DNA of 64,000 nucleotides, from NCBI RefSeq assembly GCF_003234265.2, contig NZ_CP126256.1, positions 2,418,001-2,482,000 on the forward strand. Reading direction: 5' to 3'. The DNA is from Curtobacterium sp. MCSS17_015 (GTDB lineage: Bacteria > Actinomycetota > Actinomycetes > Actinomycetales > Microbacteriaceae). Of the stretch, positions 26,352-35,070 are shown piece by piece. Each line of letters starts with the position of its first letter. Positions within the stretch are counted from its first letter, which is position 1. The translations under genes were made by a program, and so were the position numbers. A model generated the notes under the pieces. It saw only the letters and a program-made list of their open reading frames with translations. It searched no databases and was not told the origin of the DNA.

Positions 26352-26767
26352 GCGGCGGGCACGGGCACGCTCCGCGCTCCGCGCTCCGCGACAGTCCTCG
26401 CGACGGCGACCACGTGCGGCGTCGTGGAGCGCGACGCGCGGTGCCGAGGCTCGGCCCCGCGGACAGAACGCGCCCGACGGCGTCCAGGACGTGCCCGCCC
26501 AGGCGAGGCTCAGCGGACGGGAGGCTCGGGGTGGGCCCGGAGCGGGCCTCCCGGCCGTGCCGCGCCGGGCACAGCCGAGGCTCGGCTCGGCGGACGAGAT
26601 CCCGGCTCCGAGAGCCGGGAAGTGTCCGCACGGCCGAGCCTCGGGCCCGTCCGGCCGATGCCCGCCGGCGCCGGCCCGGCCCCGACACGAGGAACGCCGG
26701 GCTCCCGAAGGGACCCCGCGTCCTCTGCTCACTCGACGCCCGCCGCGTGCAGCGTGCGCCGAGGCAC
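26352..26767. other. Gene-free GC-rich region with recurring AGGCTCGG units and hairpins
   Basis: These 416 bp hold no convincing gene. Variants of GAGGCTCGG recur at least five times on both strands. There is a tandem GCTCCGC run near 26370, a hairpin with arms CGGGAGGC (26518-26525) and GCCTCCCG (26546-26553), and a second one (CCCGGCTC/GAGCCGGG near 26600). It separates the convergent LacI and GH51 genes. The first hairpin may terminate one or both. The rest looks like local repeat expansion. Confidence 0.5.
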
Positions 26768-28270
26768 TCAACCGATCGAGAGCGCCGTCCAGGACACGGG
26801 CGGCAGCTCGATCGTGACCGTGTCACCCTCGCGGCGGACGGACTCGTTGGTCCGCAGGCCGACGCGGGCGGTGTTCGACAGGTCGTTCACGGCGTGCAGG
26901 TCGTCGTCCCAGATGCCCTCGGCGTGGACGTCGCCCTCGACGGACAGGCCGGCCAGGTCGATCGTCACGGTGGTGCTCTCGGTCTGGTGGCGGTTGACGA
27001 GGAAGATCGCGGCGCGACCGTCCTCGACCGTGGCGGCAGCGTCGACGACCGGGACGGTGCCGTGCTTGCCGCCGTCGACGGTGTCACCCGAGGCGACGAC
27101 GTCGAGCGACGTGCCGTGGGCCAGGCGCGACGTCACCGAGAACGGGAAGAACGTGGTCTGGCGCCAGGCCTCACCACCGGGCTCGGTCATGATCGGGCCG
27201 ATGACGTTGACGAGCTGGGCGATCGACGCGGAGGCGACGCGGTCGGCGTGGCGGAGGAGCGAGATGAGCAGGCCGCCGAGCACGACGGCGTCGGCCACGG
27301 TGTAGACGTCCTCCAGGAGGCGCGGGGCGACCGGCCAGTCCTCGAGCGTGAAGGTCTTGGCCTTCGCCTCCCACTTCGTGATCGACCAGACGTTCCACTC
27401 GTCGAAGGAGATGTCGATGCGCTTGTCGGACTTCTTGTGCGCCTGCACGTGGTCCGCCGCCGTGGTCACCGTCTTGATGAAGTGGTCCATGTTGGCGCCG
27501 GAGGCCAGGAACGAGGTGAGGTCGTCGTCCTCCTCGTAGTACGCGTGCGCCGAGATGTAGTCGACGTCGTCGTACGCGTGCTCGAGCACGGTGCGCTCCC
27601 ACTCGCCGAACGTCGGCATCGACGCCCCCGAGGAACCGCAGGCGACGAGTTCCAGGTCCGGCTGGATCTGTCGCATCGCCTTGGCCGTCATCGCGGCGAG
27701 CTTGCCGTAGTCCTCGGCGTTCTTGTGGCCGAGCTGCCACGGGCCGTCCATCTCGTTGCCGAGGCACCACATGGTGATGCCGAAGGGCTCCTCGCGGCCG
27801 TTGGCCTTGCGCTCCTCGGACCGGGCGGTGCCGCCGCCGATGTTCGCGTACTCGAGCAGTTCGATGGCTTCGGCGGTGCCGCGGGTGCCGAGGTTCACGG
27901 CGAGCATGAGCTCGGAGCCGACCGAGTCGAGCCACTGCTGGAACTCGTGCAGGCCGACCTCGTTCGTCTCGGTCGAGTGCCATGCCAGGTCGAGGCGCCG
28001 GGGACGCTGCTCGACCGGTCCGACGCCGTCCTCCCACTTGTAGCCGGAGACGAAGTTGCCGCCGGGGTAGCGGATGGTGGTGACGCCGAGCTCCTTGACG
28101 AGTTCGATGACGTCCTTGCGGAAGCCGTGCTCGTCGGCCGACTCGTGCGCGGGCTCGTGGATGCCGTCGTAGACGTGGCGGCCGAGGTGCTCGACGAACC
28201 CGCCGAACAGTCGGCGCCGCACCGGGCCCACCGTGAACGCGGAGTCGAGGACGAGGTGTGTGCGGGGCAT
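26768..28270 (-). CDS. abfA: GH51 alpha-L-arabinofuranosidase
   Basis: This 500-aa enzyme starts at ATG 28270 behind GAAGGAGAT and has no signal peptide, so it acts inside the cell on imported arabino-oligosaccharides. GH51 signatures are IRYPGGNFVSGYKWEDGVGP, WCLGNEMDGPWQ (acid/base Glu173) and ISFDEWNVW (nucleophile Glu291). A C-terminal beta domain ends PPVSWTALSIG. The product, L-arabinose, would feed AraA/AraB/AraD. Two GTGAGCGCTCAC operators lie in the 232-bp gap to the divergent transporter, linking it to the arabinose regulon. Confidence 0.95.
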   Translation of the reverse strand: MPRTHLVLDSAFTVGPVRRRLFGGFVEHLGRHVYDGIHEPAHESADEHGFRKDVIELVKELGVTTIRYPGGNFVSGYKWEDGVGPVEQRPRRLDLAWHSTETNEVGLHEFQQWLDSVGSELMLAVNLGTRGTAEAIELLEYANIGGGTARSEERKANGREEPFGITMWCLGNEMDGPWQLGHKNAEDYGKLAAMTAKAMRQIQPDLELVACGSSGASMPTFGEWERTVLEHAYDDVDYISAHAYYEEDDDLTSFLASGANMDHFIKTVTTAADHVQAHKKSDKRIDISFDEWNVWSITKWEAKAKTFTLEDWPVAPRLLEDVYTVADAVVLGGLLISLLRHADRVASASIAQLVNVIGPIMTEPGGEAWRQTTFFPFSVTSRLAHGTSLDVVASGDTVDGGKHGTVPVVDAAATVEDGRAAIFLVNRHQTESTTVTIDLAGLSVEGDVHAEGIWDDDLHAVNDLSNTARVGLRTNESVRREGDTVTIELPPVSWTALSIG

Positions 28271-28329
28271 GGATGATCTCCTTCGATCAGGCTGTGCGTC
28301 GAGCACATGTGTTCCGCGGTGTCACGGAA

Positions 28330-28422
28330 GTGAGCGCTCACCTGACAGGAACGCTACCGGGTGTCGACACCGGACGGAAGGGCTGGCGCGCGCGTCGGCG
28401 CGGCGCTAATGTGAGCGCTCAC
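28330..28422. promoter_or_regulatory. Two arabinose-type operators between abfA and a divergent ABC transporter
   Basis: GTGAGCGCTCAC occurs at 28330-28341 and 28411-28422, centres 81 bp apart. The right copy overlaps a TAATGT -10-like box (28407-28412) pointing to the plus-strand transporter. The left copy lies near abfA. They are identical to the operators at araB and the ChvE-type gene. Confidence 0.8.
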
Positions 28423-28502
28423 GGGGCACCGACGCCCCGCGATCGGGACGGCAGCATCCCCGGATGACGTCCCGCTTCGGCCCGTCCCGATGGAGTGATG
28501 CC

Positions 28503-29864
28503 ATGCCGAACCGTCCAGTCCCGCCACCCCGCGGGTCCACGTTCACCCGCAGGAGCCTGCTCGCCGCCGGGGCAGCGGCGGCCACGGTCCTGCCGCTCGC
28601 CTCGTGCGCGAGCCCCCTCGCAGCCGGGATCGCCGGCGCCCCTCTGAACCCCGAGACGCTCGTCTTCTGGAACCTGTTCGGTGGTGGCGACGGCGTCCGC
28701 ATGAAGACCATGGAGGACGGGTACGCGAAGCAGCACGGCGGCTCCTCCGCCCTGCAGGCCACCACGTTCGCGTGGGGGAACCCGTACTACTCGAAGGTCA
28801 CACTGGCGACCGTCGGGAACAAGCCGCCGGACGTCGCGATCGCGCACCTGACCCGCGCGAAGCCACTCTGGGACGGCGACCTGCTCGACCCGATCACGGC
28901 GGACGACCTGGCGAGCGTGGGCCTCAAGGCGAGCGACTTCAACCAGAAGGCGTGGACCGCGCAGAAGACCGACGGCAACAACATCGCGATCCCGCTCGAC
29001 ACGCACCCGTTCGTGCTGTTCTACAACGTCGAGGTCTGCCGCAAGGCCGGACTGCTCGACAGCGACGACCAGCTCACGGACCTGAACGGGATGGAGAACT
29101 TCGAGCGTGCCCTCGCCGCCGTGTCGAAGGTCACCGGCGGCAACGCGCTCAACGTCGCGAACGTCGTGCCCGAGACCGCGACACCGTGGCGGTTCTTCTG
29201 GACGATGTACAACCAGATCGAGGGTGCCACCCCGTTCATCAGTGACGGCGGCGCGAAGCTCACCGTCAACGAGGACGCCTACAACGAGGTCACCAGCCGC
29301 ACCCAGAAGTGGGTGAAGGAGGGCTGGATGAACAAGGCCCTGGACTACGCCACCGCGCAGTCGCTCATGTTCGACGGCAAGGCCGGCTTCTTCATGCAGG
29401 GCGAGTGGGAGATCAGCACCGCCCAGTCGATCAAGGGGCTCGAGTTCGGCATGGCGCCGATCCCGCAGCTCTACGACAAGCCCGCCACGCAGGCCGACGC
29501 GCACACCTTCATCCTGCCGAAGAAGGACCGGACGCCCGAGCAGCGCAAGCAGCACTTGCTCTTCATCAAGCAGATGCTCGAGCAGAGCCTGACCTGGGCG
29601 GAGGGCGGGCACGTCCCGGCCTACATGCCCACCTTCGACAGCAGCGCGTACAAGGAGCTCAAGCCGCAGTCGAACTACGCCGCCGCCGCCGAGACCGCGG
29701 TCTTCGACGACGCCGCCTGGTACGGCGGGTCCGGTTCGACCTTCGAGGGCACCGTGGGCGCCCAGCTCGCCCTCGTGCAGCAGGGCAGCTCGTCCCCCGC
29801 GCAGGCGCTCAGCGCGATCAAGAGCCAGCTGGCGACCTACCTCAACACCCCGAGCCCCCTGTGA
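28503..29864 (+). CDS. Oligosaccharide-binding lipoprotein with Tat-like signal
   Basis: This 453-aa family 1 solute-binding protein probably starts at ATG 28503 (TGGAG upstream); an ATG at 28464 is possible. The N-terminus has a twin arginine (TFTRRSLLAAGAAA) and lipobox PLASC, so Tat export and lipidation are likely. The mature part includes FWNLFGGGDGVRMKTM, IPLDTHPFVLFYNVEV and GKAGFFMQGEWEIS. With the next two permeases it forms an importer lacking its own ATPase. The shared operators and the divergent abfA point to arabino-oligosaccharides. Confidence 0.85.
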   Translation: MPNRPVPPPRGSTFTRRSLLAAGAAAATVLPLASCASPLAAGIAGAPLNPETLVFWNLFGGGDGVRMKTMEDGYAKQHGGSSALQATTFAWGNPYYSKVTLATVGNKPPDVAIAHLTRAKPLWDGDLLDPITADDLASVGLKASDFNQKAWTAQKTDGNNIAIPLDTHPFVLFYNVEVCRKAGLLDSDDQLTDLNGMENFERALAAVSKVTGGNALNVANVVPETATPWRFFWTMYNQIEGATPFISDGGAKLTVNEDAYNEVTSRTQKWVKEGWMNKALDYATAQSLMFDGKAGFFMQGEWEISTAQSIKGLEFGMAPIPQLYDKPATQADAHTFILPKKDRTPEQRKQHLLFIKQMLEQSLTWAEGGHVPAYMPTFDSSAYKELKPQSNYAAAAETAVFDDAAWYGGSGSTFEGTVGAQLALVQQGSSSPAQALSAIKSQLATYLNTPSPL

Positions 29865-29909
29865 CCAGGCGCGCGAACACCGTGAACACCCCGCGAAAGG
29901 CACGATGAC

Positions 29910-30875
29910 GTGACCACAGCACCAGTCCTCGACCGCCCCACGGATGCGGCCACTGCACCACGGCGGCTCCGCTCCTACCGGACCAGCGTCACCCGCGGCC
30001 AGGGTCGCAGCGGATGGCTGTTCCTCGCCCCGTTCGGCCTGTTCTACGTGGCCTTCCTGCTCGGCCCGACGATCTGGATGATCGTCACGAGCTTCTTCAA
30101 CACCTCGACCGTGCGGACCGGGCTCGGCAGCTTCGCCGGGTTCGCGAACTACGCGGAGATGCTCGGACGCTCCGACTTCTGGTCGTCGCTGTGGCACACC
30201 CTGCAGTTCACGCTCTACACGACGCCGCCGCTGGTGATCCTGGCGTTCGTCTTCGCGGTGCTGACGAACCGGATGAACAAGGGCCAGTGGTTCTTCCGCC
30301 TGGCGTTCTTCCTGCCGTTCATCCTGCCGTCGGCGACGATCTCGCTCATCTGGGTGTTCATCTTCACCCCGGCGACCGGCCTCTGGGCGACCCTGCAGAC
30401 CGCACTCGGCATGACCCCGGGCTCGGGCATGCTGTCGAGCCCGAACACCGCGATGATCGGTGTCGCCATCGCCACGATCTGGTGGACCCTCGGCTTCAAC
30501 TTCGTGCTGTACCTGGCCGGCCTGCAGGAGATCCCGCGCGAGCTGTACGAGGCCGCCGCCGTCGACGGTGCGTCGAACTGGCAGCAGATCAAGTCGATCA
30601 CCCTGCCGCTGCTCGGCCGCACCACGACGCTGGTCATCCTGCTGCAGATCATCGCGTCCCTGAAGATCTTCGACCAGGTGTACCTCATGACGAACGGCGG
30701 CCCGGGCATCTCGACCCAGGTCTCACTGCAGCTCATCACCGGCGTCGGCTTCACCGACAACCGGCTCGGCGCCGCCTCGGCAGCGTCCGTCCTCCTGTTC
30801 ATCGTGATCGTCGCGATCGCGGTCATCCGGCAGCTCGTCGAGCGCGCTGCCGCCAAGCGAGAGATCGGGGCCTGA
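29910..30875 (+). CDS. Sugar ABC transporter permease (MalF type)
   Basis: This 321-aa protein starts at GTG 29910. About six membrane spans begin at GWLFLAPFGLFYVAFLLG (about 33). The EAA motif LYEAAAVDGASNWQQIKSITLPLL lies near 213. It follows the binding protein by 45 nt and precedes the second permease by 1 nt. Channel half of the presumed arabino-oligosaccharide importer. Confidence 0.9.
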   Translation: MTTAPVLDRPTDAATAPRRLRSYRTSVTRGQGRSGWLFLAPFGLFYVAFLLGPTIWMIVTSFFNTSTVRTGLGSFAGFANYAEMLGRSDFWSSLWHTLQFTLYTTPPLVILAFVFAVLTNRMNKGQWFFRLAFFLPFILPSATISLIWVFIFTPATGLWATLQTALGMTPGSGMLSSPNTAMIGVAIATIWWTLGFNFVLYLAGLQEIPRELYEAAAVDGASNWQQIKSITLPLLGRTTTLVILLQIIASLKIFDQVYLMTNGGPGISTQVSLQLITGVGFTDNRLGAASAASVLLFIVIVAIAVIRQLVERAAAKREIGA

Positions 30876-30876
30876 C

Positions 30877-31791
30877 ATGACCGCCACCGAGAGCATCACC
30901 ACCGGTCGCGCCAAGCTCCGCACCGGCGTCTCCTCGGCCGCGCCCACGAGCGCCGCGAAGATCGGCGTCTCCGGCAGGGGGTTCACGATCGCGTCGGCCG
31001 TCGTCCTGACGGTCTTCGCGATCATCTGGCTCATCCCGAGCCTGTTCGCCCTGAAGACGTCGCTGTCCGACAACGGCGTCGCCGCGCTCGGTGCGGGCGC
31101 GATCCTGTCGGACTGGAACCCGACGCTCCACTCCTACTCGTCGCTGTTCCAGTCCGGCGACATCTGGAACTGGTACCTGGCCAGCGGCATCACGAGCGTC
31201 GTCACGGCGGTGCTCACGGTGATGTTCGCCTCGATGGCGGCCTTCGCGTTGTCCCGCCTGGTGTTCCGCGGCCGCAACGTCGCGTTCCTGCTCATCATCC
31301 TGGGCATCATGATCCCGACGCAGGTGCTGATCATTCCGATCTTCCAGGAGCTCAACGCGGTCGGCCTGCTCAACACCTACTGGTCGGTGATCTTCCCGCA
31401 GGTGCCCGCCGTGATCGCGGTGTTCATCTTCAAGCAGTTCTTCGACGGCATCCCGAAGGAGCTCGAGGAAGCCGCCCGCATCGACGGCGCGAGCATCTGG
31501 AAGGTCTACTGGTCGGTCATCCTGCCGCTGTCCCGCCCGGTCATCGCCGCGGTGACGATCCTGACCTTCGTCGGGGTGTGGAACAACCTGCTGTTGCCCC
31601 TGTTCGTGCTGTCGAACCCGGACCTCATGACGATCCCGGTGGGGCTCGCCACGGTCCAGGGCAGCTTCGGCCAGCGGTACGCGGACATCCAGGCGGGCGC
31701 GCTCCTCGCCGCGCTGCCGCTCATCATCCTGTACCTGGTCTTCCAGCGGCAGATCGTCGAGGGCGTCACGGGGTCCGGTCTGAAGGGCTGA
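30877..31791 (+). CDS. Sugar ABC transporter permease (MalG type)
   Basis: This 304-aa protein starts at ATG 30877, one base after the previous stop. About six spans and the EAA motif EEAARIDGASIWKVYWSVILPLS (about 190) are visible. The end, FQRQIVEGVTGSGLKG, is typical of MalG-like permeases. It is the last gene of the operon, followed by a 19-bp perfect hairpin at 31809-31850. Confidence 0.9.
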   Translation: MTATESITTGRAKLRTGVSSAAPTSAAKIGVSGRGFTIASAVVLTVFAIIWLIPSLFALKTSLSDNGVAALGAGAILSDWNPTLHSYSSLFQSGDIWNWYLASGITSVVTAVLTVMFASMAAFALSRLVFRGRNVAFLLIILGIMIPTQVLIIPIFQELNAVGLLNTYWSVIFPQVPAVIAVFIFKQFFDGIPKELEEAARIDGASIWKVYWSVILPLSRPVIAAVTILTFVGVWNNLLLPLFVLSNPDLMTIPVGLATVQGSFGQRYADIQAGALLAALPLIILYLVFQRQIVEGVTGSGLKG

Positions 31792-31808
31792 CGTCCGGAC
31801 CGCACGAC

Positions 31809-31850
31809 GGACGGGAGGCTCCCCACCAGCGGGTGGGGAGCCTCCCGTCC
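31809..31850. terminator. Perfect 19-bp bidirectional hairpin
   Basis: GGACGGGAGGCTCCCCACC (31809-31827) pairs exactly with 31832-31850 around a 4-nt loop, between the permease gene and the convergent VOC gene ending at 31864. No U tract. Confidence 0.8.
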
Positions 31851-31863
31851 GATGTGGGTCGCC

Positions 31864-32250
31864 TCAGGCGGAGGCGAGCGGTGCGAGGCGCGAGCGCAGC
31901 AGGCAGAACTCGTTGCCCTCCGGGTCCTGCAGCACGTGCCACGACTCGTCACCGGTCTGCCCCACCTCGGCCGGACGCGCGCCGAGGGCGAGGAGCCGCT
32001 CGAGTTCCGCGTCCTGGTCACGGTCGACGGGGTTGACGTCGAGGTGCAGGCGCAGCGGCTGGGACTTCGCGTGTGCGACGCGCGCCAGGATGATCGTCGG
32101 GGCCGCCCCGCCGAAACCGGAGGCCGGGCCGATCTCGATGCCGTCGTCCTCCCGGCCGAGTTCCACGTAGTCGAGGACGGCGCACCAGAAGCGCGACAGC
32201 GCCTCGGGGTCGTCGCAGTTGAGGACCAGTTCGCTCAGGCGGCAGCTCAT
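31864..32250 (-). CDS. VOC-superfamily (glyoxalase-like) protein
   Basis: This 128-aa protein has two beta-alpha-beta-beta-beta modules: SELVLNCDDPEALSRFWCAVLDY at the start and RLHLDVNPVDRD, then SWHVLQDPEGNEFCLL at the end. This is the usual single-domain glyoxalase/bleomycin-resistance-like fold. The metal-ligand positions are only partly obvious (His in LHLDV, Glu in GNEF). Substrate unknown. It starts at ATG 32250 and is probably monocistronic. Confidence 0.85.
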   Translation of the reverse strand: MSCRLSELVLNCDDPEALSRFWCAVLDYVELGREDDGIEIGPASGFGGAAPTIILARVAHAKSQPLRLHLDVNPVDRDQDAELERLLALGARPAEVGQTGDESWHVLQDPEGNEFCLLRSRLAPLASA

Positions 32251-32286
32251 GGCGCGAGGCTACCCGCGTCTCCCGACCGGACCGGC

Positions 32287-33066
32287 TCAGGGCGTCGGGG
32301 TGATGCTCCACGACCCGTTCGTCGCGACGGCCACCACGCCTGGCAGGTCGGCTTCGAAGGTGTCCGAGAACGCCTCGGTGTCCCCGAACAGCTGCGTGTC
32401 GTCCGACGTCGTGAAGACCCGAACACCGAACCGGTCGTCGGCATCGGCCGGCGTGTAGTCGACCTGCACGTGCGAGACGTCGTCCGAGAAGAACAGGACC
32501 GCCGGTCCCGTGCCCGACTGCGGGCCGGACACCGACGGCAGGTCGTTCCAGCTCAGCATCGTCATCGACCAGGGACCGTCCGCCTGGACGATGAGCATCT
32601 GCTCGTCCGGATCGGACCGCATGACCCCCGTCAGGAAGGACGCGGTCAGCGGAGCCGTGGCCTCACCGAACGGCGACATCCGCCCGGGTGCCGTGACGGC
32701 CGCGGTGCCGACGCACCGCGAGCAGTCCAGGTTCATCACCACGGCGAAGTCGCCGCGGACCCGGAAGGCGACGTCGGCGGGGCCGGTGCCGGAGACGGTC
32801 GCGGGAGCGCCCTCACCGACGTCCCCGGCGTCCAGCGTGACCCCGACGAGTTCCGCGACCGGCGGCGTCGTCGCCGTCGGGGTCGGCGTCGGCGTCGCTG
32901 ACGGGCTCGGTGATGCGGTCCGCCGCGGAGCCGCGCCGTCGGTCGCGGCGGTGTCCGGGACGCTGCCGCCCGTCAGCATCGAGCAGCCGGTGACCAGCAG
33001 GAGCGCTGCGACGGCCGCCCCCGTCGTGCCCGCGCGTCGGATGTGTCGTCCGTCGTGTTCCCCCAT
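32287..33066 (-). CDS. Hypothetical lipoprotein
   Basis: This 259-aa protein starts at ATG 33066. A signal peptide with lipobox LLVTGC (Cys about 29) is followed by a Ser/Thr/Pro linker rich in SPSPSATPTPTPT, then an extracellular domain of about 190 residues of predicted beta strands (AELVGVTLDAGDVGEG, DVAFRVRGDFAVVMNLDCSRCVG). The two-cysteine CSRC could be redox- or metal-active. No family is recognised. Confidence 0.75.
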   Translation of the reverse strand: MGEHDGRHIRRAGTTGAAVAALLLVTGCSMLTGGSVPDTAATDGAAPRRTASPSPSATPTPTPTATTPPVAELVGVTLDAGDVGEGAPATVSGTGPADVAFRVRGDFAVVMNLDCSRCVGTAAVTAPGRMSPFGEATAPLTASFLTGVMRSDPDEQMLIVQADGPWSMTMLSWNDLPSVSGPQSGTGPAVLFFSDDVSHVQVDYTPADADDRFGVRVFTTSDDTQLFGDTEAFSDTFEADLPGVVAVATNGSWSITPTP

Positions 33067-33137
33067 GCGCACAGCGTGCCACATCGGGTGGCGGACGCCA
33101 CCGGCCGCGGTCCAAGGGGACCGCCGGGCGCAGCGCC

Positions 33138-33962
33138 TCAGGCCGGGACGGGCATCCGGGCGTCGTGCTTCCAGAACCCGGAGAAGGTGATCCGCGACTT
33201 CGGGAGCCCTGCGCGGTGCAGGTGGCGGCGACCCTCGGTGGCGAGCCGGGACTCCCCGACGACGAAGGCGTACCCGCGGTCGTCACGGGGCACGTGCCGC
33301 TGGAGTTCCGCGAGCGCCGCCCGACCGGGCACCGCGTGGGCGTCACCGCGGACGAGCCACGTCACGGTGACGCCGACGGGAGCGTCCAGGTCGCGGATGT
33401 CGAGCGCGGTCGGGACCTCCTGGATGATGCGGCCGACGGTGTCACGGGGCAGGGACCGGGCGATGCCGACGACGGCGGGCAGGCCGGTCTCCTCGGCGGC
33501 GATGACGACCTCGCTGGTGTCGTCCGGGCAGTCGAAGATGCAGCCCTGGTCGAGCAGGGCGAGCTCGTCCCCGGGTCGGGCTCCGCAGGCCCAGACGGCG
33601 GCGCGGCCCTCGAGTTCACCGTCGCCGTTCGTGTGCACGACGAAGTCGATGTCCATCTCGCCGAGTTCCGGCCGGTGTCCGGCGACCGTGTAGTTGGCGC
33701 AGTGCGGTCGCGATTCCTCGGGGATGCGGAGGTACTGCGGCCACCACTTGGCGCCGTCGATCTCGGGCATCCGGAAGGCGTCCTGCTCAGGGCGCTGCAG
33801 GAACAGGCGGAACCAGTGGTCGAAGCCGAGGAACGGGAAGTCGCGGATCTCGTCGCTCGCGATGGTGACGCGGTGGATCGACGGGGTGTGCCGTCCGGTG
33901 CGCACGACCCGTGCCCGGAACAGCCGCGGGTTCTCGGGCATCAGCCTCGGGATCTTCGCCAT
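33138..33962 (-). CDS. Siderophore-interacting protein, probable ferric-siderophore reductase
   Basis: This 274-aa cytoplasmic flavoprotein belongs to the SIP/ViuB family. It has an N-terminal FAD-binding barrel (HTPSIHRVTIASDEI, PHCANYTVAGHRPELGEMDIDFVVH) and a C-terminal NAD(P)H domain (VVIAAEETGLPAVVGIARSL, GYAFVVGESRLATEGRRHL). It would release iron from imported siderophores. The ATG at 33962 is directly preceded by an iron box and a -10 (TAGCCT, minus strand) with no Shine-Dalgarno, so the mRNA is probably leaderless. It is divergent from the Fe-siderophore permease operon. Confidence 0.92.
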   Translation of the reverse strand: MAKIPRLMPENPRLFRARVVRTGRHTPSIHRVTIASDEIRDFPFLGFDHWFRLFLQRPEQDAFRMPEIDGAKWWPQYLRIPEESRPHCANYTVAGHRPELGEMDIDFVVHTNGDGELEGRAAVWACGARPGDELALLDQGCIFDCPDDTSEVVIAAEETGLPAVVGIARSLPRDTVGRIIQEVPTALDIRDLDAPVGVTVTWLVRGDAHAVPGRAALAELQRHVPRDDRGYAFVVGESRLATEGRRHLHRAGLPKSRITFSGFWKHDARMPVPA

Positions 33963-33983
33963 GAGGGAAGGCTAACCTAATAT
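33962..33983. promoter_or_regulatory. IdeR/DtxR-type iron box shared by divergent leaderless promoters
   Basis: TGAGGGAAGGCTAACCTAA (33962-33980) matches the DtxR/IdeR 19-bp consensus closely, with an intact right half. Minus-strand TAGCCT and plus-strand TAATAT (33978-33983) -10 boxes overlap it, and the two start codons lie at the expected +1 positions. Confidence 0.75.
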
Positions 33984-33990
33984 TGCTTCC

Positions 33991-35070
33991 GTGCCACCCC
34001 CTCCCCTCACCGTCCCCACTGCGCCCACCGCCCCTCCCGGAGCGGTGATCGGCGCCGCCGGGGTGCACCGCCGGACGGCCCGTCGGCGGATCGGGGTCCT
34101 GCTCGGGCTCGCGGCGGTCGTGCTCGGCGCAGCGGTGGCGAGCATGCTCCTCGGCAGCAACCACATCGGTGCCGAGCGGGTGGTCGCCGGCCTGACCCGC
34201 AGCGGCTCGGGCACGGACGAGGCGATCGTCTGGGGTTCACGCGTCCCCCGCACGCTCATCGGGGCGGCCGTCGGCGCCGCACTCGGCATGGCCGGGCTGC
34301 TCATGCAGGGTCACACCCGGAATCCGCTCGCCGACCCCGGCCTGTTCGGGGTCTCGGCCGGCGCCGGGCTGGCCGTCGTGCTCGGCGTCTTCGTCTTCGG
34401 CGTCACGAACACCGGTGCGTCCGTCTGGTTCGCCCTCGTCGGCGCCGTCGTCGCGAGCGTCGTCGTCTTCTCGGTCACGGTCGCTGGCAGCGGGACCGCG
34501 AGCCCGGTGCCCCTCGCCCTGGCGGGGGCGGCGGTGTCGGCGCTGCTCGGTGCCCTGACGTCGTTCATCGTGCTGACCGACCAGGCGTCGCTCGACGCGT
34601 ACCGGCTGTGGGTCGTCGGGTCGCTGTCGGGTCGACAGCTCGACGTGCTGCAGGCCGCGTGGCCGTTCATGGCGGTCGGCCTCGTCCTCGCGATCTGGAA
34701 CACCAGGGCCCTCGACGCGCTCGGCCTCGGCCCGGAGCTCGCGAAGGGGCTCGGCGAGGACCTGCTCACCGCCCGCCTGGTCGGACTCGGCGGGATCACG
34801 CTCCTCGCCGCCGGCGCGACGGCAGCGGCCGGTCCGGTCGCCTTCGTCGGGCTGACCGTCCCGCACGTCGCACGGGCGGTCGTCGGCACCGGACACCGCT
34901 GGACCCTGCCCGCCACGGCACTGCTCGGTGCCGCCCTCGTCCTGCTCGCCGACGTGGTCGGGCGGCTCATCGGCGGGTTCGCCGAGGTCGAGGTCGGGAT
35001 CGTGCTGGCCGTGATCGGCGGCCCGGTGTTCGTCGCCGTGGCCCGTCGTCGATCGCTGGTGTCGCTGTGA
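33991..35070 (+). CDS. Fe-siderophore ABC transporter permease 1
   Basis: This 359-aa FecCD/BtuC-family protein starts at GTG 33991. A Pro-rich N-terminus (about 30 aa) is followed by about nine to ten spans with family blocks RVPRTLIGAAVGAALGMAGLLMQGHTRNPLADPGLFGVSAGA and GPVAFVGLTVPHVARAVVGT. It lies 7 nt after a TAATAT -10 embedded in the iron box, so the message is probably leaderless. First gene of the operon permease-permease-ATPase-binding protein. Confidence 0.92.
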   Translation: MPPPPLTVPTAPTAPPGAVIGAAGVHRRTARRRIGVLLGLAAVVLGAAVASMLLGSNHIGAERVVAGLTRSGSGTDEAIVWGSRVPRTLIGAAVGAALGMAGLLMQGHTRNPLADPGLFGVSAGAGLAVVLGVFVFGVTNTGASVWFALVGAVVASVVVFSVTVAGSGTASPVPLALAGAAVSALLGALTSFIVLTDQASLDAYRLWVVGSLSGRQLDVLQAAWPFMAVGLVLAIWNTRALDALGLGPELAKGLGEDLLTARLVGLGGITLLAAGATAAAGPVAFVGLTVPHVARAVVGTGHRWTLPATALLGAALVLLADVVGRLIGGFAEVEVGIVLAVIGGPVFVAVARRRSLVSL

